Source: Paenibacillus xylaniclasticus (GTDB lineage: Bacteria; Bacillota; Bacilli; Paenibacillales; Paenibacillaceae). Taken from it: DNA of 64,000 nt. Below are positions 55,201-63,999 of the stretch, piece by piece. A program made the translations under genes and the position numbers. Location: positions 22,745 through 86,744 of the forward strand of contig NZ_BIML01000023.1 in the NCBI RefSeq assembly GCF_004001065.1, written 5' to 3'. Under the pieces are notes generated by a model. The model was not told the origin of the DNA, did not search any database, and saw nothing but the letters and a program-made list of their open reading frames with translations. Each line of letters opens with the position of its first letter. Within the stretch, counting starts at the first letter, position 1.

Positions 55201-56877
55201 GTAGAGAGAGATTTGTATGAAGTCTTTGGCAAACTGGCTCGATATCGAATTGATCGAATTATCCATGCAACTGGGTATCATGATATTGCTCTTTCACAAG
55301 ACAATTTTGGTGAAATGCAAAATAATACCTTGTTCAGTTTATTTCACACCTTAAAAGCGATGCTGGAGAAGAAGATCAACCTTCCATTGGAGCTTGATAT
55401 AGTAGCAAGTTTCGCTAATGAGGTGACGACAACAGAGCCGTATATCCATTCCCTGCATGCTGCGTTAAGCGGTCTAGGCAAATCAATAAGCCAGGAATAT
55501 CCGGATATTCGCACAAGATTTATAGATGCGGATAGTACAACCAGCTGCGAACGGATTACCCAAGAGCTCTTTATGTCAAAGTCGCAATACCAAGTCGCTT
55601 TCCGTGATGGCAAGAAGTATCGGGAACAGGTTGTACGTTTATCAGTTGACAGAACTGAGGAACAAGAGCTTCCAATCGTCGATAACGGTACCTATTTAAT
55701 TACTGGCGGTTTAGGCGGGCTGGGGCTAGCGACAGCACAATATCTGGCTGCAAAGTGTGCCGTGAATCTTATTCTACTAAATAGAACGCCCCTCCCTCCG
55801 CGCAATTGCTGGCATGATGAAGAGTATGCGAATGATCCTCGAATGGCGGCTGTTTCAAAATCATTGGCCGAGATAGAAGAAATGGGATCAACGGTTGAGT
55901 TACACCATATCGATATTGCGAATGAACAGCAATTGACTGAAGTCTATCGGAAAATAAAAACGAAACATAGCCGGATCGATGGCATTTTTCACTGTGCAGG
56001 AGTTGCAGGCGACGGTTATTTGATTCGCAAACCGTTTGAACAATTCAATGAAGTCGTCTCTCCTAAGATCCAAGGCACGTTTTTGTTAAATCAGGTAACC
56101 GCAGAAGATAAGCCAGATTTTCTTGTTCTATTTTCCTCGGTTACGGCGATCTTTGCAGGCGCAGGGCAGGGAGATTATGCAGCAGCTAATATGTTCTTGG
56201 ATGCTTTCGCAGCGAGCAATACAAAAGCAGACAGAAGAACAATTTCTATTAACTGGCCTGCGTGGAAGTATATTGGAATGGCGCATCGTTATGGAATTAC
56301 CGACGATCGCGGAGTCTTTATGGATATTGTTCCCGAGAACGCCATGCTGGTATTGGACCGTATCTTAAGAAGCCCTCATTTGCATCGGGTTGTCGTCGGA
56401 CAATACAATAATAAGCTTTTGCAAACTGAGTACCAGGATCTGCTTATTGAGTTATGCGATGCTCCAAAACAACCACAACGAAGGCAAGTACGGAAAGATG
56501 CACCGAATACGACAACGACAAGCGTACGCTCAGGAGGTCCGGAACAAGTTATAACCGTAGTAGCCTCTTTATGGACGCAGGTCCTTGGTGAGGCTGAATA
56601 TAACGCGGACGACAATTTCTTTGATGTTGGAGGAAATTCTATTATTGCGACAAGCTTGTTAAGGAAATTGCAGTCTGAATATCCAGGTACGGTGAATATA
56701 ACCGATGTATTCACTTACCCAACCATTAATGAGATGTCACGGTATATAAGCAGCAAGCTTGGCTTATTAACGGATGAGCCAAAGAACGATGAATCGTCAG
56801 ATTCTCAGCTCGATGATTTGTTGGATCAATTGATCAATGGCGAAATTAACATCGATGCAGCATTTCGAAGAATATAA
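52297..56877 (+). CDS. trans-AT polyketide synthase module 1: KS-DH-KR-ACP
   Basis: 1526 residues. Ketosynthase 28-455 with Cys203 (DTACSSS), His338 (EAHGTGT) and His378 (NVGHLD), all present. Dehydratase about 640-890 with HIVDGDYMLP (His659) and Asp816/His820 in LMDNAVH, so probably active. Ketoreductase about 900-1370 with TGGLGGLG and Tyr1294 (DYAAAN); no LDD motif. ACP about 1415-1495 with Ser1448 (DVGGNSI). The C-terminal tail (LDDLLDQLINGEINIDAAFRRI region) looks like a docking helix. No AT domain. The first substrate should come from the NRPS. The next PKS starts 13 bases after the stop. Confidence 0.93.
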   Translation: MKNNVFKRKSTGSEYSQSIVQMNKLAEKDIAIIGIGCRIADASNVAEYWDMLQSGGDRVRELSAQRKRDAERYIQLLNQEKRFPSMRWSKAGYLTDIAGFDYKFFNISPREAALMDPNQRIFLETIWQAIEDAGYGEDIVGSQTGVYVGYSSDFGQMYKDMIESVSSEFGEIALAGNIKSIIASRISYLLDLKGPSLVVDTACSSSLAAVYLACQDIRNGKCQMALAGGVKLNNFPAFSSVLRDIGIHSSVDKARSFDDSSDGTSFGEGAGVVMLKALHRAVLDGDQIYAVIKGGAMNQDGASINLTAPNMLAQQDVIMEAWKDAQIDPTTITYIEAHGTGTSLGDPIEIQAISNAFRAYTERKQFCAVSTVKTNVGHLDHAAGIAGLIKSALSLKHKKLVASLHFQSPNRKIDFADSAVYVNTELKDWNEEVRRCGVSSFGLSGTNVHLILEEGPEQRTKANRNENQNLFLVMSAKNRSSLEQLVLAYSDFLVHETCDLGDLCYTASVGRAHHSCRVMLLFNSKEQLIIQLEWLKRQQMKQDAAQGIYSNVHEPRKSVTSDNASGLVVEWLSSGDPAVLHKIAEEYVSGATVPWRRMYEGTQHRRISIPTYPFLPNRAWFTDVIHQQPSAIRRVVDSIDRSIFQMDISVERHWFISEHIVDGDYMLPGAAMLHLVKEAFAKDKAQGVVIQDFVIAYPFIVDEGEPRTLQIVLKETGSFIVCSKTEEGWIIHAEGMISKSVAPPLEQVNVAELLQGMDKSEFTTFDISNKSVQTGGRWNNVDSVYTGSDEVCLYLKLPETYVGDMEDFFIHPSLMDNAVHVAMLSEDDTLYLPWMYREIQIYRRMPASFYSYIRKVDSNAETVTVDITWMDNQGNIIAQISEYCMKKVHRQVQSTIDSYLHEIAWSECLEESSESEQSQETIVLLHMAQVQRSNELKRMLQQRGHRVVELLLGKADIDESDDCYVITNVERDLYEVFGKLARYRIDRIIHATGYHDIALSQDNFGEMQNNTLFSLFHTLKAMLEKKINLPLELDIVASFANEVTTTEPYIHSLHAALSGLGKSISQEYPDIRTRFIDADSTTSCERITQELFMSKSQYQVAFRDGKKYREQVVRLSVDRTEEQELPIVDNGTYLITGGLGGLGLATAQYLAAKCAVNLILLNRTPLPPRNCWHDEEYANDPRMAAVSKSLAEIEEMGSTVELHHIDIANEQQLTEVYRKIKTKHSRIDGIFHCAGVAGDGYLIRKPFEQFNEVVSPKIQGTFLLNQVTAEDKPDFLVLFSSVTAIFAGAGQGDYAAANMFLDAFAASNTKADRRTISINWPAWKYIGMAHRYGITDDRGVFMDIVPENAMLVLDRILRSPHLHRVVVGQYNNKLLQTEYQDLLIELCDAPKQPQRRQVRKDAPNTTTTSVRSGGPEQVITVVASLWTQVLGEAEYNADDNFFDVGGNSIIATSLLRKLQSEYPGTVNITDVFTYPTINEMSRYISSKLGLLTDEPKNDESSDSQLDDLLDQLINGEINIDAAFRRI

Positions 56878-56890
56878 GAGGGGATGACAT

Positions 56891-59800
56891 ATGGAAAAGA
56901 TAAAAAAATATATTTTGCAGCAATTGGTAGAAAATAAGTTATCCCGTGACGAGGCAAAGCAGCTGCTAAATGAAACGAATGTGAGTCAAGCATCCGGAGA
57001 GATTGCGGTTGTTGGAATTGCCTGCAAATTTCCGGGCGCGAAAAATAAGGAGGAGTATTGGGAGCTGCTTGCCAGCGGCAAGTCGGCGATTTCATCTTAT
57101 TCCGAGCAGAGGCTTTCCGATATAAATGCAGTGCTTCAGAATCGGTTCGCGCGTGAATTGTACTTCGGTCCTGGGGGGGAGCTAGTCGAGGACTTCGGAC
57201 TAGGCGGTTACTTCGAGGATATTTCGCGGTTTGATGCTGCGTTTTTCTCGATTTCCCCTAAGGAAGCCAAATATATGGACCCTTATCATAGGTTGTTTTT
57301 AGAGACGGCTTGGGAAGCTGTGGAGGATGCGGGGTACGGAGGAAAGGCGCTTTCGGGATCGAAGACAGGAGTTTTTGTTGGAAGGGATCATGCAGAAATT
57401 TCAAGCTATCAGTTGGTTACCGAACAGGACCCTCTACATTTCACAGGGTCTTATTCCTCCATTCTAGCAAGTCGGATCGCTTATCTTTTTAATTGGCAAG
57501 GTCCTTGTGTTGTTCTTGATACAGCTTGTTCTTCCGGACTCGTAGCTCTACATACCGCTTGTCGGTCGCTTCAGGCGAACGACTGTGATATGGCGGTTGC
57601 AGGCGGCATTAGTTTAATGAATAGTCCGGTTAAGGATGACGGCTTGAAGATGATAGAGTCCAAGGATGGCTGTGTGCGAACTTTCGATAAGGACGCGACG
57701 GGCACTATGCTAAGCGAAGGGGTAGGAATCGTTGTACTGAAAACCTTGAAAAAAGCTTTGCAAGACAACGATCATATTTATGCTGTCATCAAGGGAAGCT
57801 CTATTAATAATGACGGAGCTTCGACGGGTATTACAGCCCCGAATGTGGAGGCTCAATATCAAGTCATTTTGAACGCTTGGAAGAACAGCAATGTTCCGCC
57901 GGAAACGATTAGCTACATCGAAGCACATGGAACAGGTACGGTGCTTGGTGACCCTATTGAATTTGAAGGGTTATCCAATGCATTTCGGAAGTTTACGGAT
58001 AAGAAACAGTTTTGCGGAATCGGTTCCGCAAAGACAAATATCGGTCATACTGTAGGGGCTTCCGGCATTGCTGGTTTAATAAAAATTATCTTATCGATGC
58101 AGCATAAGATGATTCCAGCAAATTTGAATTTTAAAGAGGCCAACCCTTATATCGATTTTAACAATTCTCCTTTCTATGTAGTCAATGAAGCGAAGAGTTG
58201 GGACGAATCAGACTCGCCTAGAAGGGCCGGTATCAGTTCGTTTGGCTTCAGCGGAACGAATTGTCACGTCGTTGTCGAGGAAGCCGAGCACTTATTAAAT
58301 AATCGAATTATTCGGCGATCAAAGCCGCATCAAGAATTAATCTTTACATTGTCAGCGAAAAGCAGAGAAGCATTGCTCGGTTATGTAAAAAAATATATTC
58401 AATTTTTCAGCGATCCAACAAGGAAATCATTATCCTTGGAGGATGTATGTTATACATCGACAGTGGGAAGGGGACATTACTCGGAACGATTAGCGATAAT
58501 GGTTCGCTCTTTGGATGACGTCAAGAATAAGCTTCTGCGTTTGATGGAGTGCGAAGAGTGGGAATGCTTGCGTGATGAACAAATATATTATGGCAAGCAT
58601 AGAATTGTGCCGAGTAATAAGAAGGTGCTAGAGGACCACGAGTTGTCAGATCATCAACTTGCGACATTAAATGGAGAAATGAATGCTGCATTAATTAGGG
58701 GACAGAATGAAGCCTTAAACCGAACGCTGGCCGAAGGGTATGTAAGAGGTGCTGAAATTAATTGGGAAGTTTATTTCCAAGGAATCGATACGTGCAAAGC
58801 AAGTTTACCTACTTATCCGTTTGAACGAAAAAGATACTGGGCGGAGGCCCGTACCGATGAAGCGTTCAATGATGCCGGGAAGAAGACAGGATTGCCGCTT
58901 GTACATAGAGCGATTTTGGACAACCCAGAGGTTATGGTATTTGAATCTACATTTAATGAGAGAAAAGATTGGATTTTGCACGAGCATCGTATTTTCGACC
59001 AAAGTATCATTCCAGCTACGGCATATCTGGAGATGGCTCTAGAGGCGGTATCGAAATATTTGGGAGCTGCCGCGGTCGAGTTCAGCAATATCTATTACCG
59101 AGCTCCGTTGATCGCAGATCTGAACCAGACGGTGAATGTGCAAACGGTCGTGAGGAAGCTTTCGGCAGGTTACGAGTTTAAGTTTTACAGCCGTAGCGGA
59201 GAGATAAGCACGTTACTGGCAGAAGGAACGATTACCGAGTTGGCTAGGGATTCAGAGCCGAAGAGAGTAAATGTTGAAGATCTCCTTAACAGACGTTTAG
59301 ACATTATGCAGGAGCTTGAAGATAACGACATTGAAAAGGAAAACACCTTCTTCGGAGCAAGATGGAACAATTTGGTGAGTGTTTCAAAGTTGACCGATCA
59401 AGAACTGTTGGTTGAAGCTTCAATGCCGGAAGCGTTTGCTGATGAAATCGGCCAAATGCGTATGCATCCTGCTATATTGGATAGCTCAATAAATGTACTG
59501 TCCCAAAAGGCAGGGAACGGAATTTATCTGCCCATCTTCTACAAGTCGATAAAGCTTTATTCTAAGCTTCCTAGCCGGTTTTATTGCATGATGAAGCAAT
59601 TACAGGCTTCACAACAGAATGAACGCGAAACCGTCTCCTTTCATCTTCAACTTATCGATTTGAATGGAAACGTTATTGCAGAGATTGAGAATTATACATT
59701 GAAGAGAGTGCGGAGCGCTCTCACTCTAAAACTAAGTCAAGACAGGGTTCATCGAAGGGAATGGATCGAAGAGATCGCATCCTCGTCGGTAGCGCCTCAA

Positions 59801-62674
59801 GAAGTACGCAATGTATTAGTTTTTATGCGGGACAAAAATGACATGGCACGGGAGCTTATTCATCGCTTGGAGCAGCAGGGTAGTCATGTAATTAAGGCTT
59901 TTGCCAGAAACGAATACCGGCAAGTTAGCGAGACGGAATATTGGGTCGATATATCTCGCCAGACAGATTTTCAACGTTTGTTCGAAGCTATAGACCATAG
60001 TTCTTTAAGTCATCTCGTATATTTGTTTGATGAGACGGGGAGTGGCTTGGTTAACGAAATCGAACTGGATAATCAAATGGAGTACGGGGTGTATGGTCTA
60101 TCACGGCTGGTAAAGGCTATTATACAGACGAAGCTGCATGCCGGGAGTCGGATCGTAATTGCCGGCAAGCAGGCCAACCGAGTGACGGGCAAGGAGACGG
60201 AGCTTTCTCCAGTAGCCGCTGCGATCCAAGGGTTTGCAAGAGTCATTGAGCAAGAATATAACCAATACTTATGCAGATTTATCGATTATGATGAAACAAC
60301 CGCCGCTGACACCATCCTATCGGAAATTGTATCGCCATCATCATATTATGCCTGCGCATATCGTGACAATAAACGCTATATTCCTTCTTTAATCTCAGAG
60401 CCGATGCAGAAGGATTCCGTAATGCCATTAAAAGAACAAGGCGTTTATCTAATCACGGGAGGAGGCGGCGGGATTGGCTTGGAGATTGCGAATTATATCG
60501 CATCACAGAAGAATGTCCATTTCGTGCTGATCAATCGTTCTCCACTTCCGGATCGGGCAGAATGGGAACGAGTGGTAAAGGATTCACCAGACTCTAGAAT
60601 TGCGGCAAAGATCACAAAAATGATGCAAATTGAAGAGAAAGGCTCCTCTGTTATCACTTTTGCGGTAGACGTTACGGATGCCGAGAAGTTATCGCATGCT
60701 TTGCAGTCGATTAGAGAAGCATATGGCAAAATCGATGGGGTTATCCATGGAGCAGGTGTCGCGGGTCAAGGCTTCATTATAAATAAAAGCGAACAGCAGG
60801 CAAGGGAAACGATTGCGCCGAAGGTGAAAGGAACTTATTTGCTGGATGAGCTTACGCGACAGGACGAACTCGATTTCTTCGTTTTGTTCTCATCGGTTAT
60901 TTCTTTAGTAGGCGGACATGGTCAGGCTGACTATGCGGCAGGAAATTCATTTATGGATACTTATGCTTCGCTTCGTAGCCTCAAAGGCAGAGCGACGCAA
61001 TCGGTCAATTGGGGCATGTGGAGTGAGGTTGGAATGGCCGTTGATTTCGGTTTGGATGGAAGCGATCTGCTGCTAAAACCAATATCGAATGACGAAGGCT
61101 TCCAAGCATTGTCAACCATTATGCACAACTCTATGCAGGGAGTGCTGTTTGGGGAATTGAACCCGACTCGCTCCTTAGATATTGGAGCTCATTTATTCGT
61201 GCCGCAACTCGCAGTTCAAGCAACGAATACGTCAGCTGCTGTTAATCGTACCGGATTTAGACCAGTGAAGCCTAACGGTAAAGCTCTTGATGATTATACT
61301 CCGCATGAGATAGCGCTCTCCCAAATATGGGGACATATATTGGAGATGGATAGCATCAATGTGTACGATAACTTCTATGATTTAGGCGGGGACTCGATAT
61401 TAGCGCTTAATTTGGTGAAGTTGATTAATGAGCAGTTTAAAACAGATCTAAATGTAGGGGATTTGTTTAGCTCTGAGAATATTGTAGAGATGTCCACGCT
61501 GCTGGAAGGCTATGAAGTACCCGTGTGGAATGTAACGGAAGATGTCATAGAGAACAATCAGGCCACTGCTCATGCTCACCAGTCGTATTCTAAAGAAGAC
61601 GACCAAAGCAAGCATATAACAGTTTCCGCACGTTACGAAACGAAGCTGATTCAGTCGTCGATTCCAGATATGGATGAATATATGATTAAGCAAAATGTAC
61701 TTGCCGGAGATAATTATTTCTCGTGGAAGCAGATGGACTGTTACGCACGCGGTATTATGTACATGATGAAGATTAACAATAAACCTATCACGAAGTATTA
61801 TAAATTGTTATATGCTTTGCAAAGATCGTTCGACATTCACCATCCTACTGTTTATCATATGCATCAATACATTAATATCCAAAATATTCATGAGTATATG
61901 AACGAGGATTTTTGCAGCTTTGTTCGAAAATTTGGATTTGAAGTAGAGTTTACCGATGTCTCTAATAAGGAAACATTGCACCATGTGATTCAAGGACTTG
62001 TAAAAAATAAAAAACTAATTTTGATCCCATTTGATGAATACTACTTGTATTATTCTCAATATTATATGAAAAAACATACGGATCACCATGCGTTGATTTA
62101 TGGCTATAGTAACAAGAAACAGCTATATCATATTTTAAATCATAACCACTTAACTATTAACAATAGCAGCTCAATAGAATACGGACCGTTCGTTGCCCCA
62201 TTCTCGCTCATTGAGGAAATAATCGACGAGATCGAACCGTATCGGCGCTCCGTGGTCACGATTGCTCATAATCCGGAGCTTGGAGACACGCCTGAAGAGT
62301 TCGACCATTTGCTTCAACAAATATTTACGGAGCCTTCGGATCTGAAGCCTGTCAATCGAATATCTGATTATGTTCGTGGACTGAATTGTAACAAGGTCGA
62401 GTGGAGTGATAACAGCTCGAAAGAGTTCTATGATTACATGGGAGCTCTGGAGATGTTTGTTGATATTCTTCAACAAGAATTCGGATGTCATAGTACCGAT
62501 TTCTCCAAGGCATCGTCTGAACTGATTAAATATTGTAATACGTTGCTGAAGAAGTACATCATTAAAATGGAATCGAAATCCGTAGTGCCTGGCGATTATG
62601 AGGAATTACTCGCAAAGATTGATCAGTCCTCGTCTGAGTTATTTGCCGCACTTGAATTGCACTTCAGAGGGTAG
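56891..62674 (+). CDS. trans-AT polyketide synthase module 2: KS-DH-KR-ACP with C-terminal BtrH_N-like domain
   Basis: 1927 residues. N-terminal docking helix 1-30. Ketosynthase 36-465 with Cys213, His346, His386. Dehydratase about 665-945, but the motif is HRIFDQSIIP (Gly to Asp at 703) and the second site reads LDSSIN (Asn868 for Gln/His), so activity is doubtful. Ketoreductase about 955-1425 with TGGGGGIG and Tyr1348. ACP about 1465-1542 with Ser1502 (LGGDSI). After a polar linker, residues about 1590-1927 resemble BtrH_N: MDCYARG (Cys1617), FDEYYLYY (Asp1715), KKHTDHHALIYGY (His1729-1733), then a helical part. No thioesterase. This domain probably releases the chain. Confidence 0.9.
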   Translation: MEKIKKYILQQLVENKLSRDEAKQLLNETNVSQASGEIAVVGIACKFPGAKNKEEYWELLASGKSAISSYSEQRLSDINAVLQNRFARELYFGPGGELVEDFGLGGYFEDISRFDAAFFSISPKEAKYMDPYHRLFLETAWEAVEDAGYGGKALSGSKTGVFVGRDHAEISSYQLVTEQDPLHFTGSYSSILASRIAYLFNWQGPCVVLDTACSSGLVALHTACRSLQANDCDMAVAGGISLMNSPVKDDGLKMIESKDGCVRTFDKDATGTMLSEGVGIVVLKTLKKALQDNDHIYAVIKGSSINNDGASTGITAPNVEAQYQVILNAWKNSNVPPETISYIEAHGTGTVLGDPIEFEGLSNAFRKFTDKKQFCGIGSAKTNIGHTVGASGIAGLIKIILSMQHKMIPANLNFKEANPYIDFNNSPFYVVNEAKSWDESDSPRRAGISSFGFSGTNCHVVVEEAEHLLNNRIIRRSKPHQELIFTLSAKSREALLGYVKKYIQFFSDPTRKSLSLEDVCYTSTVGRGHYSERLAIMVRSLDDVKNKLLRLMECEEWECLRDEQIYYGKHRIVPSNKKVLEDHELSDHQLATLNGEMNAALIRGQNEALNRTLAEGYVRGAEINWEVYFQGIDTCKASLPTYPFERKRYWAEARTDEAFNDAGKKTGLPLVHRAILDNPEVMVFESTFNERKDWILHEHRIFDQSIIPATAYLEMALEAVSKYLGAAAVEFSNIYYRAPLIADLNQTVNVQTVVRKLSAGYEFKFYSRSGEISTLLAEGTITELARDSEPKRVNVEDLLNRRLDIMQELEDNDIEKENTFFGARWNNLVSVSKLTDQELLVEASMPEAFADEIGQMRMHPAILDSSINVLSQKAGNGIYLPIFYKSIKLYSKLPSRFYCMMKQLQASQQNERETVSFHLQLIDLNGNVIAEIENYTLKRVRSALTLKLSQDRVHRREWIEEIASSSVAPQEVRNVLVFMRDKNDMARELIHRLEQQGSHVIKAFARNEYRQVSETEYWVDISRQTDFQRLFEAIDHSSLSHLVYLFDETGSGLVNEIELDNQMEYGVYGLSRLVKAIIQTKLHAGSRIVIAGKQANRVTGKETELSPVAAAIQGFARVIEQEYNQYLCRFIDYDETTAADTILSEIVSPSSYYACAYRDNKRYIPSLISEPMQKDSVMPLKEQGVYLITGGGGGIGLEIANYIASQKNVHFVLINRSPLPDRAEWERVVKDSPDSRIAAKITKMMQIEEKGSSVITFAVDVTDAEKLSHALQSIREAYGKIDGVIHGAGVAGQGFIINKSEQQARETIAPKVKGTYLLDELTRQDELDFFVLFSSVISLVGGHGQADYAAGNSFMDTYASLRSLKGRATQSVNWGMWSEVGMAVDFGLDGSDLLLKPISNDEGFQALSTIMHNSMQGVLFGELNPTRSLDIGAHLFVPQLAVQATNTSAAVNRTGFRPVKPNGKALDDYTPHEIALSQIWGHILEMDSINVYDNFYDLGGDSILALNLVKLINEQFKTDLNVGDLFSSENIVEMSTLLEGYEVPVWNVTEDVIENNQATAHAHQSYSKEDDQSKHITVSARYETKLIQSSIPDMDEYMIKQNVLAGDNYFSWKQMDCYARGIMYMMKINNKPITKYYKLLYALQRSFDIHHPTVYHMHQYINIQNIHEYMNEDFCSFVRKFGFEVEFTDVSNKETLHHVIQGLVKNKKLILIPFDEYYLYYSQYYMKKHTDHHALIYGYSNKKQLYHILNHNHLTINNSSSIEYGPFVAPFSLIEEIIDEIEPYRRSVVTIAHNPELGDTPEEFDHLLQQIFTEPSDLKPVNRISDYVRGLNCNKVEWSDNSSKEFYDYMGALEMFVDILQQEFGCHSTDFSKASSELIKYCNTLLKKYIIKMESKSVVPGDYEELLAKIDQSSSELFAALELHFRG

Positions 62675-62697
62675 AGGCATATAAGGGGGGATATGCG

Positions 62698-63726
62698 ATG
62701 GGGTCACTGCGTATATTTAGCGAAATCCCGTGCAATATCGTAACGAAAGACTATAAAAGGATCGAAACGGTAGTCGGCTTAGCGGAAAAATATAACTATG
62801 AGGGGGCACTTATCTATTTCTTTCATACAGCCTTGGATCCTTGGATCGTATTGACCAAGGTGCTACAGCAAAGCCAAAATTTATCTCCATTGATCGCTGT
62901 TCAACCTTATTCCATGCAGCCCTTTACCGTAGCCAAAATGATTGCATCGGTGGCAGCGCTGTATGGTAGAAAAATAAATATTAACTTTATAACAGGCGTC
63001 AACGATGTAGAGCTGAAAAGCATAGGTGAGATAATCGATCCGAGTATAAAGTATGCCAGATTGCATGAATATATTGAGATCATTCAAGCACTTCTGAAAA
63101 GCGATGCCCCATTCAGCTATGATGGACAATATTTTTCCTTTAAAGCTTTGACCAACCATTCTCAAATCAGCGAGGAGTTTTTTCCGGGATTTTATATCCC
63201 GGGGTCCTCGTCTGAGAGTATCCGATTGGTGCATCATTATGCGGGGACAGCTGTTTTGAGACCGCAGCCCATCGAACAATTTCGTCAAGAATATTTAAGT
63301 AAAATGGATACAAAAAAGGTGAATATTGCACTTCGGATTTCTATGATCGCCAGACCTACTTCATCCGAAGCATGGGAAACAGCACGCGCTTTGTATCCAG
63401 TAACAAGCTTAAGCCGATTAAAATTGAAGATGAGAAGGAAGGTCTCCTCTCATAATTCGCAGATGATGCTGCATTTAGCTAGTGACGACCTATATGATGA
63501 AGTCTACTGGATGGGGGCTTATAAAAGTGGAAACTCACTAGATCCGTATTTGGTTGGTAATTACGAAGAAGTAGCGGAATATTTGCAGAAATATATAGAC
63601 AGCGGTGTTAATGCATTGTTAATAGGTCATCTTGTGCAAGAAGAAGATTATTATCATGTGAATGAAGTATTAAAACGAGTGAGTAGAAAGCAAACTACAG
63701 GAGCAGTAATCCATGGTTCGCAATAA
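62698..63726 (+). CDS. Luciferase-like flavin-dependent monooxygenase
   Basis: 342 residues of the LLM class (bacterial luciferase/alkanesulfonate monooxygenase type), a TIM barrel that binds reduced flavin. Visible: GLAEKYNYEGALIY, LIAVQPYSMQPFTVAKMIASVAALYGRKININFITG, RLHEYIEIIQALLKSDAPFSYDGQYF and a late barrel segment GNYEEVAEYLQKYIDSGVNALLIGH. AAGGGGGG precedes ATG 62698, 23 bases after the last PKS, so it belongs to the operon. Such enzymes often hydroxylate or oxidise carrier-bound intermediates; the target here is unknown. Confidence 0.88.
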   Translation: MGSLRIFSEIPCNIVTKDYKRIETVVGLAEKYNYEGALIYFFHTALDPWIVLTKVLQQSQNLSPLIAVQPYSMQPFTVAKMIASVAALYGRKININFITGVNDVELKSIGEIIDPSIKYARLHEYIEIIQALLKSDAPFSYDGQYFSFKALTNHSQISEEFFPGFYIPGSSSESIRLVHHYAGTAVLRPQPIEQFRQEYLSKMDTKKVNIALRISMIARPTSSEAWETARALYPVTSLSRLKLKMRRKVSSHNSQMMLHLASDDLYDEVYWMGAYKSGNSLDPYLVGNYEEVAEYLQKYIDSGVNALLIGHLVQEEDYYHVNEVLKRVSRKQTTGAVIHGSQ

Positions 63727-63732
63727 ATTTAG

Positions 63733-63999
63733 AACCTTACTCTGAAGAGAGTTGGTACGTTATTTCTAGAGACAAATGATAGCGGTTTACTATTCCATGC
63801 TCTATTGAACGACAACGCAAGAATAAAGGTTCTTGCTGCATGGCAGGAGCGAAAGCAGGAGCGAAAGCAGGAGCAAATCACCCATCTGTATCTTGGAGAA
63901 AAGATCTCTTGGGGACTCGTTCCGCACTCTCAGGCTTTATTGCTAGCGCGTTATCTGCGTAATGATTTGGACGAGTATCCTCCTTTTATGTGGAAGTAG
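63733..63999 (+). pseudogene. cas1: Truncated cas1, C-terminal remnant (type I-C CRISPR-Cas)
   Basis: An open frame of 88 residues with no valid start (stop TAG at 63730-63732 just before it) matches the end of type I-C Cas1 proteins: VLAAWQERKQ, ITHLYLGEKISWGLVPHSQALLLARYLR, NDLDEYPPFMWK, then stop. In known relatives such as the Bacillus halodurans protein this segment reads ITHPYLGEKMSWGLVPYVQALLLARFLR and DLDEYPPFLWK. Cas1 is about 340 residues, so three quarters are missing. A 12-base tandem repeat adds QERK. It lies six bases after the last cluster gene; any cas2 would be beyond the window. Confidence 0.8.
63844..63874 (+). repeat. 12-base tandem repeat in the cas1 remnant
   Basis: CAGGAGCGAAAG occurs twice, with a third partial copy CAGGAGC. 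It duplicates QERK in the frame and keeps the frame open. Confidence 0.85.
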
